This document shows positions 21,701-31,618 of a DNA stretch of 64,000 nucleotides, piece after piece; the stretch's first letter is position 1, and every line of letters starts with the position of its first letter. This DNA is from Emiliania huxleyi CCMP1516 (Eukaryota; Haptophyta; Isochrysidales; Noelaerhabdaceae): NCBI RefSeq assembly GCF_000372725.1, contig NW_005199626.1, positions 2,308 through 66,307 on the forward strand, given 5' to 3'. The notes under the pieces were generated by a model. It was not told the DNA's origin. It ran no database searches and saw only the letters and a list, made by a program, of their open reading frames with translations. The translations under genes and the position numbers were made by a program.

Positions 21701-22452
21701 AGGTGGCGCTGCTGCGCGCGCCGGCCGCGTGGTGCTACGGCGAGGGGTCGGGCTACACGCGGCCGGCAGGCTTCCCTGCCGACGAGGCGGAGGCGGAGGT
21801 GGAGGCGGAGGTGCGCCTAGTCGGCTTCGAGCGCGGCAAGGAGGCGCGGGCGATGGGCGGCTCGGCGAGAGGCTAGCCCGAGGCGAGGATGAGTCGAGCG
21901 CTCGGTCGTGGAATTAGGCGTGGGCGATGAGCCTCGCCGAGCGTCTCACCGGGCAGCTCAAGAAGAAGGAGCAGGGCAACGCGCTCTTCCGGCGGGGAGA
22001 GNNNNNNNNNNNNNNNNNNNNNNNNNNNNNNNNNNNNNNNNNNNNNNNNNNNNNNNNNNNNNNNNNNNNNNNNNNNNNNNNNNNNNNNNNNNNNNNNNNN
22101 NCGAAAGAGCGCAAGACGGCGGCGGAGCAGGTGCGGCTCACGTGTCTCGTCACCATGGCGGCTTGCCAGCTCCGATTGAGCGAGCACGGGGCCGCAGCAA
22201 AGTCGTGCAGCGCGGCGCTTGACATCGCGCCCGGCTCGGCCAAGGTCCCGGCGCCCGCGCGCCACTCTCTTCGACGCGTCCGCGACGCGTCCGTGACACG
22301 CCCGCAGGCGCTCTTTCGGCGCGGACAGGCGCGGCTCGCTCTCGCCGAGCTGAGCGGCGCCAAGGAGGACTTGCTGGCCGCGGCGAAGGCGCGCGCCTCG
22401 CCCCCCGCGCTTGCCTCCTTCCAGCCCACTCGAGGGGGCCCTCCGCCGAGGC

Positions 22453-22541
<89 letters not shown>

Positions 22542-22693
22542 CGCGCGCCCGATATCTCTTGACGCCGCCTCTCCGCCGCCGGCAGGCGGACCCGAAGTCG
22601 CGCGAGGTGCGGGCCGCCCTCACGCAGCTCAAGGCTGCGCAGGGACGCGCGAGGGAGGAAGAGCGGGGTGCCTTCGGTGGCATCTTCACGTGA
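18717..22693 (+). CDS. Multi-domain FKBP prolyl isomerase with TPR tail (FKBP4/5-like co-chaperone)
   Basis: Thirteen exons keep phase throughout: 18717-18802, 18879-19189, 19265-19362, 19547-19663, 19738-20148, 20389-20700, 20850-20933, 21175-21212, 21487-21541, 21616-21843, 21918-22244, 22308-22388, 22586-22693 (about 751 residues, allowing for the 100-N gap). Three FKBP-like units are visible, each with the MKRGE helix motif or a variant (AWLDKAVRTMKRGE; ELKMKRGEVAELKVAPELAY; AIDAALLEMKRGEVALLRAP). A TPR segment follows (LKKKEQGNALFRRGE, then TCLVTMAACQLRLSEHGAAA and ALFRRGQARLALAELSGAKE). This is the layout of Hsp90-binding immunophilins. Six introns need a GC donor, and six have direct repeats across their ends. 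Exon 1-2 encodes a Met/Gly-rich stretch. Confidence 0.85.
20147..20397 (+). other. Intron 5 of the FKBP gene, bounded by an 11-bp direct repeat
   Basis: AGGTGGTCGAG is found at 20147-20157 (donor after AG at 20148) and again at 20387-20397 (acceptor AG at 20388). The intron is 240 bp, a multiple of three, and has no in-frame stop. Most of it is an 11-bp tandem repeat (AGATCCACCCG) at about 20157-20336, followed by CCTCCAGCTTCACG repeats. Confidence 0.85.
22002..22101. other. Assembly gap (100 N)
   Basis: Exactly 100 unknown bases inside the TPR exon of the FKBP gene. The frame happens to stay open across it, but the true length is unknown. Confidence 1.
22456..22538. repeat. (CT)n microsatellite in an FKBP intron
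   Basis: About 41 CT units within intron 12 (22389-22585). Confidence 0.95.
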
Positions 22694-23274
22694 CGAGGCA
22701 GAGCACAAGACACACACGGCACCACCGTAGCAATCGCTTGCGCCGCTATTTCGTGCGTCTTCTTTGGTGGCCGCGGCGCGAGGCGCGTCGACACGTTGGC
22801 CCTGTGCGCCCGCTGGGAAGTGGGATTTTATCCACAACATGGACATGGACATGGACATGGACATGGACATGGACATGGACATGGACCACGCGGTCTCGGT
22901 CTGGAGAGCTGCGGCCTTAAATGCAAGGAATCGGGAACAAAACAAACACATCTCTCTCTCTGTCTCTCTCAGGATGGGTGAACAGAGGAGCGGGGCGGGG
23001 CTGCCCCCCCCCCCCCCCCCCGGGGCCCGGGGGGGGATACACAGACACCGTCCGAGTCCCCGATACCCCCCCCTTAACCAAACGTTGAGGGAAACCGGGA
23101 ACGCCCTAAAAACACCGTGCCTCTCTGTGTGTAGATAAAAAAGCGGTTACCTCCCGGGATTAAGTATTATGTGTGTGGGGCAGCCAGGAATCCACTCCCT
23201 TGAGGTGCCTGCGACGTGGCCACCGACTCGTACGTCCTTCAGCCGCCAACCAAAGCACACAAACAAGGTCTACC
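22694..23274. other. Intergenic region with (ATGGAC)8
   Basis: Eight hexamers ATGGAC lie at about 22839-22886, followed by C and G homopolymers near 23007-23034. No gene is seen. Confidence 0.6.
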
Positions 23275-24063
23275 ATGGCGACATCAAGGCCCTCGATATC
23301 AAGACCCCCGAGCGTGGAGGTTGACAAGCGTGACACCGCAATGAGTGACGCGTCCACCGAGCGAACTCCCTCGCTGAGCGATGGCGCCCTTCTATCTCCG
23401 CCCGCAACACAGTGCGAGTGCGTCGGCGGCTCCTCTGGCCATGGCGGCACGGCCTCCCTCAATGCGCTGGCATTCTTCTACCGACTTCGCAAGCGTCCCA
23501 TGCAGCGGCTGCAGGCCTTCCTCAGCGAGGAGGACAATCGGAGCCGCGTGTGGCGAGACCTGGCGCGGTCGGGGCGGCAGCTCAAGGCCAACCGGCACGG
23601 CGTGCTCGGCATCGGGGTGGGAGAGTATGCCGAGCGTGAACTCCAGCTTCTCTCGGACCGCATTGTCTATGAGCACACAACAACCGGAACAAAGTCCAAG
23701 GAGATTGCCTTCACCGACATTGCGTACGTGCGCGGCGTCGGAGGGTCGCGCACGAGCCGGTGGATGATCAAGGTGAATCACGGCCCCGATTACCACTTCA
23801 CCGCCGATTCGCCCAAGTCGCGCAATGCTTGGGTGTGGTGCGTGCGCAACAACGTGGAGGCTGCGCAGCGCCGAGCCGCCCTCGAGACGGCGCACGGGTC
23901 GGTGGGGTGGCGAGAGGGCGTGCACTCCTCCGGGCACGACGCGTTCACCGGTCAGCTCGACTCGACCAGCCTCGCCTCGCCTGTGAAGTGCCGCTCCGTT
24001 ACCGCCTTGCCCAAGCTGAGCGAGGGACTCGCCGAGGGTTGCAAATGTGGGAGGTGGGAGTGA
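23275..24063 (+). CDS. PH-domain-like protein
   Basis: The start at 23275 is chosen for its ACCATGG context; the frame is open further upstream but without domain character. The 262-residue product has a Ser/Pro-rich N-terminus, then LNALAFFYRLRKRPMQRLQA, and a pleckstrin-homology pattern at about 125-205: ERELQLLSDRIVYEHTTTGT, KEIAFTDIAYVRGV, WMIKVNHGPDYHFTADSPKS and the closing helix AWVWCVRNNVEAAQ with the conserved tryptophan. PH domains bind phosphoinositides or proteins at membranes. The C-terminal 50 residues are low in structure. Partners are unknown. Confidence 0.6.
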   Translation: MATSRPSISRPPSVEVDKRDTAMSDASTERTPSLSDGALLSPPATQCECVGGSSGHGGTASLNALAFFYRLRKRPMQRLQAFLSEEDNRSRVWRDLARSGRQLKANRHGVLGIGVGEYAERELQLLSDRIVYEHTTTGTKSKEIAFTDIAYVRGVGGSRTSRWMIKVNHGPDYHFTADSPKSRNAWVWCVRNNVEAAQRRAALETAHGSVGWREGVHSSGHDAFTGQLDSTSLASPVKCRSVTALPKLSEGLAEGCKCGRWE

Positions 24064-25185
24064 GCCTGCCTCGCTCTACGCTCCCTCTCGAGTCGGAGGT
24101 CCCCCCGCCGCCGGCGCCGGGGACCCCCCCCGCGCCCCGCGCCGCCCGGCCCCGCCTTCTCGTGCTTCTCCGGACTCCGATCTGACCCCGGTCAAAAGTG
24201 TTGAATATATTCAAAATACGGAAAAACTTCGTAACTCCTTGGCGACGAGCCGCGGGCTTTTGCCACTGCGTGCCAGCCTCAGACAGCCGGGCCGCCCGAG
24301 AGTTTTACTGACGAGTTTCTCTCGCGGGGGCGGCCCGGCACAACCAACCCTGTGCCTAGCACAAAAAAAAATCTGGCGCAGCGGCCGGCGTGAGCCGCGC
24401 CAGCTGGCGACAGATGTCGACAGATTCGACGGATTTGACGGATCCCTTGATGGTCCGATGGGCGACGGGCGACCCCCCCAAACCCCCCCACCGGGTCTCG
24501 AACCTGCCTCCACTCGCTCGAATCAGTACCATTTTACTGCTTCAGCATCAACGCCACGCCACGTTCTAGGGACGCAGAGCGCGCACTGAGAGACCACTCA
24601 CATCGCTGTTGCGGGGCGGCAATGTGACTGGACTCGCCGTGCGCGCCCAGCTAACCCTAGCCACCAGCCTACGCCATACCCAGGTACGGCCGCACACCTG
24701 TCTCTCCACCTATCATCCCAACTCCTCGGGCGACCGAGCGGCTGCGCTACTCAGGCAGCCTCCCTGCCTCAGCCGTTACAGGCACCACCCACCGACCAGT
24801 CTCGACGACGAGCCGCGGCAGGGCTCGCTGCGCCGCTGCACAGCAGTACGCCACAACACAACATATTATCCAACATAACCTCTCCCTGAGTGCCCTACCC
24901 TTGCGGGCTCAGTTGCCGCATTAGGAGCCTTCGCACCGCGAGTGGGCTCAGGTGGGATCCACAGAGAGAGAGGTTCCATACACAGCCGCACTCTACACAC
25001 CTTACCCCCTCTACTCGGGCGGCATTTGTGGTCTTTGCGGTATGTACGCCGCTTGGACTACGATTCCGCGAGAGAGGGCCGAGGCGTCGCTCGAGAGACG
25101 AGACCGCGGGAGGGTGACTGTAGAGTAAGCCGCTGCCGCGCCTGCGGCGACCGGCCTGGGGCGGGCGGCGCAAGCGCTGCGCTCT
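24064..25185. other. Intergenic region
   Basis: No convincing gene. An AACTT/ATTCAAAATACG AT-rich patch at about 24205-24230 resembles one at 28830-28850. A hairpin-prone GGCGCAGCGGCCGG...GCCGCGCC segment is near 24373. CCCCCTCTACTCGGGCGGCAT at about 25007 is shared with 28290-28310. Confidence 0.4.
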
Positions 25186-27285
25186 TCAGCATGCGTTCGC
25201 CTCTTCCCACTCACGGATCTGCCGGCGCAGCGTGTGGTTGGGGGCGAGGAAGCTTTGCACGAGCGCCTCGCCCGTCATCGGGCTCGTCGACTTGGTCGCG
25301 AGCCAGCGCTCGATCGCCGACCGCTCGTACGAATGCCCGTCCGCCGCCATCACCGGGTCACTCATGAGCTCGGTCGTGATCGGGCAGATGAAGTCGGCCG
25401 GCGGCTCCTCCTCCCTCGGAGCCGGCGCCTCTGCGGCCGACGACGGCCCTTGCGCCTCCGCCGCCCGCCTCCCCTCCTCCAGCCTCGCGCTCTCCTCGAG
25501 CGCCGCCGCCAGCTCCGCCTCCTCCGCCGCCGCCACCGCCTCCTCTGCTGCCTCCTCTGCCGGCGCCTCGGCCTCTTGCGACGGCCCAGCGCCGCCCCCG
25601 CCGCCCTTCTTCTTGCCCTTCTTCTTGCCCTTCTTCTTCTCCTTGGCGCACTTCTCCGACTCCTCCTCCGCCAGCAGCGCCGCCGCAACCTCCTCGGCCG
25701 CCCTCTCGGCCTCCACCCTCTCGGCTGCCGCCCTCTCGGCCACCGCCCTCGCCACCTTCCCCTCAATCTCCGCTCTCTTCGCCTCCCTCGCCGCCGCCTC
25801 AAAGGCGCGCTCGCACTCGGTGTGGCCCTTCTCCTTGGCCAGCTGCAGCGCCGTATGCCCGCCCGAGGTGCGCGCCGCTGTGTCAGCGCCCGCCCGCAGC
25901 AGGCAGAGCACGACGGCGGGGTGGCCATGGTAGCACGCAACGTGCAGGGGCGTGGCGCCGTCGCCCTTGGCTTGGTTGACCGCCGCGCTGGCGCCGAGGA
26001 GCAGCCGGGCGCACTCGAGCTGGCCCTTCTGGCACGCGATGAACAGCGGCGTGGCGCCGTTGACGTTGGCTTGGTTGACCGCCGCGTTGGCGCCGAGAAG
26101 CAGCCGGGCGCACTCGAGCTGGCCCTTCTGGCACGCGATGAACAGCGGCGTGACGCCGTTGACGTTGGCTTGGTTGGCCGCCGCGCGGGCAGCGAGAAGC
26201 AGCCGGGTGCACTCGAGCTGTCCCTCCTCGCACGCGATGTACAGCGGCGTGGCGCCGTTGACGTTGGCTTGGTTGGCCGCCGCGCGGGCAGCGAGAAGCA
26301 GCCGGGCGCACTCGAGCTGGCCCTTCTGGCACGCGATGGACAGCGGCGTGGTGCCGTCGTCCTTGGCTTGTTCAACCGCCGCGCCAGCAGCGACAAGCAG
26401 CCGCGCGCACTCGAGGTGGCCCTTCTCGCACGCGATGTACAGCGGCGTGAAGCCGTCGTCCCTGGCTTGGTTGACCGCCGCGCCAGCAGCGAGAAGCAGC
26501 CGGACGCACTCGAGCTGGCCCTTCTGGCACGCCATGAACAGCGGCGTGGCGCCGTCGTTGTAGGCTTGGTTGACCGCCGCGCTGGCCTTGAGGAGCAGCT
26601 GGGCGCACTCGAGGTGACCCTCCTGGCACGCGACGAACAGCGGCGTGAAGCCGCCAGCGTCTGCTTGGTTCACCGCAGCGCCGGCGGCGATCATCAGACG
26701 GACGCAGTCGATCTGTCCAGCCAGGCTCGCAGCGCTCAGTGGCGTTGTGCCGTCATCCTTGGCCTGGTCGACCGCCGCGCTGGCCTGGAGGAGCAGCTGG
26801 GCGCACTCGAGGTGGCCGTTCTGGCACGCCATGAACAGCGGCGTGACGCCGTCGACGTTGGCTTGGTTGATCGCCGCGCCGGCGCCGAGGAGCAGCTGAA
26901 CGCAATCAAGGCGGCCCTGGTGGCACGCGATGTGCAGCGGCGTGGCGCCGTTCTCCCTGGCTTGGTTGACTGCCGCGTCGGCGCCGAGGAGCAGCTGAAC
27001 GATCTCGAGGCGGCCCTCTTGGCACGCGATGGCCAGCGCGGTGGAGCCAATGCCCGTCGTCGCCCCCACGCTCGCGCCGCTCTCGAGCAGCAGCCGCACG
27101 GCGTCGGCCTGCCCGCGCCAAGCGGCGTAGGTCAGCAGCGTGTACTGGTTCTCGCCCTCGATGCGCGCGTCGAGCAGGGCGGTGAGCGCCGGGCCGCGCG
27201 TCCACCCGGCGAGGAGGGCGCGCAGCGAGCCCAGGTCGCCCCGGCGCAGGTCGGCGAGCAAGGTCGGGCTGATGGCGCCGCTCAT
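25186..27285 (-). CDS. Ankyrin-repeat U-box E3 ubiquitin ligase
   Basis: From ATG 27285 (MSGAISPTLLADLRRG) the frame encodes 699 residues. Fourteen consecutive 33-residue ankyrin repeats fill about residues 45-505, most nearly identical (GATPLFIACQKGQLECARLL type). An Ala/Glu coiled coil follows with a lysine patch (KKKGKKKGKKKG). The C-terminal 75 residues are a U-box: ADFICPITTELMSDPVMAAD, GHSYERSAIERWL, SPMTGEALVQSFLAPNHTLR. U-boxes recruit an E2 enzyme, and ankyrin repeats supply the substrate. The ankyrin-then-U-box order is reversed compared with many plant armadillo ligases. No intron is needed. Confidence 0.9.
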   Translation of the reverse strand: MSGAISPTLLADLRRGDLGSLRALLAGWTRGPALTALLDARIEGENQYTLLTYAAWRGQADAVRLLLESGASVGATTGIGSTALAIACQEGRLEIVQLLLGADAAVNQARENGATPLHIACHQGRLDCVQLLLGAGAAINQANVDGVTPLFMACQNGHLECAQLLLQASAAVDQAKDDGTTPLSAASLAGQIDCVRLMIAAGAAVNQADAGGFTPLFVACQEGHLECAQLLLKASAAVNQAYNDGATPLFMACQKGQLECVRLLLAAGAAVNQARDDGFTPLYIACEKGHLECARLLVAAGAAVEQAKDDGTTPLSIACQKGQLECARLLLAARAAANQANVNGATPLYIACEEGQLECTRLLLAARAAANQANVNGVTPLFIACQKGQLECARLLLGANAAVNQANVNGATPLFIACQKGQLECARLLLGASAAVNQAKGDGATPLHVACYHGHPAVVLCLLRAGADTAARTSGGHTALQLAKEKGHTECERAFEAAAREAKRAEIEGKVARAVAERAAAERVEAERAAEEVAAALLAEEESEKCAKEKKKGKKKGKKKGGGGGAGPSQEAEAPAEEAAEEAVAAAEEAELAAALEESARLEEGRRAAEAQGPSSAAEAPAPREEEPPADFICPITTELMSDPVMAADGHSYERSAIERWLATKSTSPMTGEALVQSFLAPNHTLRRQIREWEEANAC

Positions 27286-27828
27286 TGTGTGGCGATTGAT
27301 TCCGCCGCCGCCAGCCGCCACCGCCACCGCTGGGAGCTATCGTCCCGTGGTTCTCGGCTGCCCGGCCGCCAAGGTCAGCCCGTGCGCCCACCCAGACGCG
27401 CTTGCGTTGAGCCCTCGCACAGCGCCACGGCCGTGAACGCCACTTCTATCCTGCGGGATATCAGTCGCCGATCCCGGGGTGAGAGCCACGATCGTCTCGG
27501 CACCTGCGGTTGGACCGCTTGGAGACGGAGCTTCGCTTACCGCTCTCAGCTCGGGCAGGGGAGAGGTCAAAGCCCCAGAGGCGGCCAGTACGTCAGAGCC
27601 ATCGCGTCTACCATCGATCGCCTCGGCCCTCGCGGTGGCCGGTACTGAGAGAAATGGCCTGAGTCGCAGGCACAGAGATACTATGCATGCCGTTAACGCC
27701 ATGAGTACTGACTGCCTGGGAGGAACTTTCTTTGCGTATGTGCGCACTTCTGAGTTGTACGTCTCTCTGATTGATTGTACGTCTCTCTCATGTTTGTATG
27801 TCTCTCTGAGTTGGACCTTCCTACCTTA

Positions 27829-27896
<68 letters not shown>

Positions 27897-27994
27897 TCCC
27901 TCTCCCTCTCCCTCTCCCTCTCCCTCTCCCTCTCCCGCTCCCCCCCCCCCCTCTCTCTCCCTCTCCCTCTCTCTCCCTCTCCCTCTCCCTCTCC

Positions 27995-28187
27995 CTTGGA
28001 GCACTTGGAGTGCAGTCATCAGCCTCACACCCAGGGCCGGGGAGCTAAGAAGCGCACCCAGCGGGCCGGATGATCGGGATCGGGTTACGGGCTAGAGACC
28101 CCTAGACACGGTCTCCGAGGGTTGGACCCGCGTACCACGAGGTTTCCCCTTAACTGCAGGACGCCCCCTCTACTCGGAGCTCCCTCT
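27995..28187. repeat. Dispersed repeat family R2, long copy 1
   Basis: Begins CTTGGAGCACTTGGAGTGCA, includes GCGGGCCGGATGATCGGGAT and ends at CCCCCTCTACTCGGAGCT. It matches 32158-32399 with scattered changes and an extra 35-50 bp in the other copy. Confidence 0.85.
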
Positions 28188-28339
28188 CCCTCTCTTTCTC
28201 TCCCCTTCCTCCCTCCCTCCCTCCCTCCCTCCCTCCCTCCCTCCCTCCCTCCCTCCCTCCCTCCCTCCCTCCCTCTCCCTCCCTCTCTCTACCCCCTCTA
28301 CTCGGGCGGCATCGTGGTGAGACCCTGGGCAGTCAGAGA

Positions 28340-28435
28340 GGCTGACAGTAAGTGGCGGGCTGAGAACTCGGGCCTCTCCCGACCCGCCATCGCTGCCTAA
28401 GGGAGGATCCTATCGGCCACTAGACCATGACAGAT
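28340..28435 (-). repeat. Possible tRNA-derived SINE segment
   Basis: On the minus strand GGTCTAGTGGCCGATAGGA resembles a tRNA A box, and CCCGAGTTCTCAGCCC lies at the B-box position, but stems do not pair as in a functional tRNA. It is probably a decayed tRNA-derived element head. Confidence 0.3.
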
Positions 28436-28894
28436 CAGAGGCGCACATGCCTTGTCCCAGCTCCCCCACTCCTCACACTGGGTTTGCAGTGCGCGGCCTC
28501 ACCACCTCCCTACCAGGGCAAACCCCCTCTCTCCCCCTAGGTGCTGCACTTGACGTCCATAGAAGGCGCGCGGCAGAGGCGGGAGGGAGGCGGGGAGAAT
28601 CTAGCTCGCTCTGGCAGGGAGGCAAGGGTGTGATAGAGTGTTTGGGTGAGAACAGGCGGAGTGTGTATGCCTGTACGCGATTGGGAGAGCACTCGTGACG
28701 AGGCATGGTTAGGCGAGTGGCAGTCGCTACGGCTAAAGCCGTAGTGCGGACTTGCTAAGTCGTGTGAATCACCGTGTGTGCTCTCTCCCGCTTTTGCTTG
28801 CTAAACCTAAAGACTGGAACAATTTTTTTATATTCAAAATACGAAACTCACAAAATGCAGGAAGGGAGAGACTCTCTCAGCCGGCGCACGGCAC

Positions 28895-29432
28895 TCACTG
28901 CTGCATCGCCGCAGGCTCGGCGGCCTTGGCCGCCGCCTGCGTGAGCTGCAGCTCGGCGCGCAGCTGCTTGGTGAAGTTCTCGTCCTCCTCGTCGTCCTCC
29001 CAGCCATCCTGCGGCGGAGTGGGGTGGGGTGGGGACTAGGCGGGGTAGTGGGCGCGCACCACGAGTACGGCAAGGCGCGCGTGGGTGGGGGGACACCTGC
29101 CACATCGTCGGGTCCTCCACGTCCTGGTCCCCCTCGGCCCACTCCTGCTGCTCAAACTCCTCAAACTCGTCGTCCTCCTGCGGATCGCGGTGCGCCGCGG
29201 TCCGGGGTGAGAGCGCGCCGAATCGGAGGAGAGCAGTAGAGCCACTGGTGGTCATGGGAGGGCGACGGCCAGTCCCGCGCGACCCAATGCCCCGCCGCCG
29301 CGGGCTCGGATGCAGACGCGGAGGCGGCGTGAATCGGCGGCGCAGAGGAGACGGGGTGCGGGGAGGCGCGCGCGCCTCCAGCAGGTCGCGGTGCTGCGTC
29401 GTCGTGCTGCCCTTCTCAGCGCTCGCTGCCAT
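28895..29432 (-). CDS. SEM1: 26S proteasome complex subunit SEM1/DSS1
   Basis: Three exons on the minus strand, all phase 0: 29432-29376, 29177-29097 and 29008-28895. The 83-residue product has the whole family signature: DLLE|EDDEFEEFEQQEWAEG, MWQ|DGWEDDEEDENFTKQL and RAELQLTQAAAK. SEM1/DSS1 is an acidic, mostly disordered subunit of the proteasome lid that also binds BRCA2 and TREX-2-type complexes. The first intron has a GC donor (CTGGAG|GCGCGC), the second is GT-AG. The gene is small and split and would be missed by single-frame searches. Repeat R1 begins about 45 bp upstream of the ATG. Confidence 0.93.
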
Positions 29433-29476
29433 GCCGGACGCCAGACGTCGTATAAAAAAAAATTCCAAAACGAATT

Positions 29477-29621
29477 AGCGGAGCTGGGAATAGGACCGCC
29501 GCAAGCGGCGTGGCGTGGAGCGGTTGTGCATCCCTCCGGGGGCCCCTCTGCGCCGGGGAGGCGTTGTTTAAGGTATGTTGTTGGAGGCTAGGACGCAAGC
29601 GTCCGTTTTTCAAACTCGGCC
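29477..29621. repeat. Dispersed repeat family R1, copy 2
   Basis: Near-identical to 460-598, lying immediately upstream of SEM1. An inserted TAAGGTATGTTG separates the two conserved blocks. Confidence 0.85.
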
Positions 29622-30410
29622 TAGAGCTTGCTCGGATTGAGAGAGAGACTTTTAGCAATACCAAACAAATCTGTTTGCTCGGATTGTGAGCGCGCTGGTA
29701 GTAGTCGTAGGCGTCACGATTGAGAGCGAGGCAGCTCTCAATCCTCCAGATAAAAAGAACAGTGGCCAGGGGCGGGCGCGCACCGGCCGGCTCCGGGAGC
29801 GGCCGTCACGTCGAAGAGGGGACCTGGTGCTGCTCGAATGACGACGCATGCCGCTCTGCTGCGCCGCCGATAGCCCCTCTTCCGAGCCGGCGCGTGGCGG
29901 CGAGCCGCGGCCAGTATCGCTGGTGCGGTGGAGGCGGCAGCTTGCATCGGCCGGCAGCGGGTGCGGCCATCACGTCGATGAGGGGGGGTTGTCGGCTACT
30001 CGTGTGGCTCGAGGCCTACGCTGCGCCGCCCAAGCCCTACTGCCGATCCAGCGCCTGGCGTTTGGGGCGAGCCGCGGTCGTCGTCGCTGATGGTATATGG
30101 CGGCGGCGGCGGCGGCTCGCCCTTCCCTCCGGCCGCAATTCCGATCCCGCCGCGCTCGCGGGAGGTGGCGCGCCCACCGCAACACGGCCGTGGCTGCGCA
30201 TACACCTTACGCCCTTTCTCCTCAACGCCCTATCCGTGCTTGCTGTGCCCCTGCGTGGTGTGTTTCAAGTTCTTACAACCCAAGGTGATAGAGGGCAAAA
30301 AGATCGATTGCGCTCTTGCCGATCCGCACCTACCTAGGCTCTTGGTGGCGCGCCCCCCCCAGCTCTTCACAACGAACCTGGTCCCTGGCTCACCTCGCGC
30401 CTCTGGATAC
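29622..30410. other. Intergenic or 5' region of the histidine-phosphatase gene
   Basis: The frame upstream of 30411 stays partly open but has only compositional bias. Two diverged copies of a 35-bp segment (CCGGC...GCGGCC(G/A)TCACGTCGA) occur at about 29785 and 29949. Confidence 0.4.
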
Positions 30411-31618
30411 ATGATCGGTCACGTTGCGCCTTCGGTCGTCACACGGACTCAACCGCCGCGCTGCGGGCTCGTCGGCGCTGTGGGGTGGGCCGTCGCGGCC
30501 GCTCAGCTCGCGGCCTTTCTCGTGCTGCGGCCGGCATTCCCACACAACGAGGGGCGCCGCTTGACTCTGCCCGCCGCTGCTTCGCGCGCGACGAAGCGCA
30601 TCTACATCATCCGGCACGGAGAGAAGGCTGAACCCGCCGATCGCTCGGACTACGACTACGATCATGGGTGCCTCTCCGAAAAGGGCTGGGCGCGCGCATA
30701 CAACCTGAAGAGTATCTTTGGCAAAGGCGGCTGGCTGCACACGCCAGACGCTCTCTTCTCAGCGAATTACCACGATCCCCTCGAGTGCCGCGACGCCAAC
30801 GGCTGGTACCGGACGCAGCAGACCCTCGCCGCGCTCGCGCAGGCCGCTCCCGGCGGGCTCGGCCTAACGGTCGGCAACTCGAGCGGGTGGATGCCGCAGC
30901 TGTGCGGAGCGGAGGTGCAGCCGGATGCCTCCTTCGCGCGCGCCGTCCCCGGCCATCTCGTCTCTCGCCAGGGTTTGTGCGCCCCGTACGGACTCTGCGG
31001 AGGCGACTCATGGGCAGGGGGGAGGCGGTGCGACGACCGGTTCGCGGGCGAGTGCTGCAACCGCGCCGCAGCGGAGAGTCTCCTCGCAAAGCTCTCCGAG
31101 TCGGGCGTGAGCACGGTGCTCGTGGCGTGGGAGTCGGTGAACACCGTCTGGCTCACGCGCGCGCTCGGCGTGCCGGAGGACCAGGCCCGCCCCGCCCGAG
31201 GAGACCGAGCGGAGTATCGCCGAGAGTTCGCCCTGTGCGGAGGATAGTCCGAGTGGCAGCCGAATCACAGCCGAGAGGAAGCCCCTTTCCGTGACAAGGG
31301 GGACGGTCTCGCGGTTGGGGGCTCTAGGTCCGCGACTGGGACTTTACGGAGGCCGAGTACGACCGGATCTACGCGCTGCACTTCGACGAGAAGCTGCGGC
31401 TACTGCTCTTCGAGGACGGGCTGCGCCAGGGCTTCGACGAGCTCGGCTCCTCGCCGCAGCCCGACTCGCTGCGGTGGCAAGGCCCGCAGAACGGCTGCGG
31501 GCGGGTGCACGAGTCGTACCCAGCGGCCGAGTCTTGGAGAGAGGCGATGCCGGTGAGCGAGGACGCGCCAGCAGATGGCGCGGCCGGTGTACGCTTCGGC
31601 GGAACTGGTGCCGACTAG
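30411..31618 (+). CDS. Membrane-anchored histidine-phosphatase superfamily (phosphoglycerate-mutase-like) protein
   Basis: Exons 30411-31184 and 31328-31618 join in phase 0 with a GC donor (GACCAG|GCCCGC ... CTCTAG|GTCCGC), giving 354 residues. Residues 19-41 form one membrane helix, so this is a type II or secreted protein. The catalytic motif IYIIRHGEKAE has RHG at 68-70. The second half has GVSTVLVAWESVNTVWLTRA at the place where related eukaryotic proteins carry W(E)H, so the second catalytic histidine seems replaced by serine. A cysteine-rich stretch (LCAPYGLCGG...CNRAA) suggests an oxidising compartment. Substrate unknown; activity is doubtful. Confidence 0.75.

Larger units (their letters stand above)
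27286..28894. other. Repeat-rich intergenic region
   Basis: Contains (CT)n and CCCTCT arrays at 27835-27990, an R2 repeat at 27995-28187, a (CCCT)n array at about 28207-28280 and a tRNA-like fragment near 28340-28435. No protein gene is recognised. Confidence 0.6.

Noticed and set aside
22411-22562. Ser-Leu repeat ORFs in the CT microsatellite
   Set aside because: The region is an intron of the FKBP gene and the frames are repeat artefacts.
24440-24540. tRNA B-box-like sequence (GGTTCGAGACC on the minus strand near 24485)
   Set aside because: The flanking bases do not form a T-arm or acceptor stem and no A box lies at the right distance.
27479-28400. ORFs of Ser/Leu/Pro repeats
   Set aside because: Simple CT and CCCT arrays with no conserved sequence outside them.
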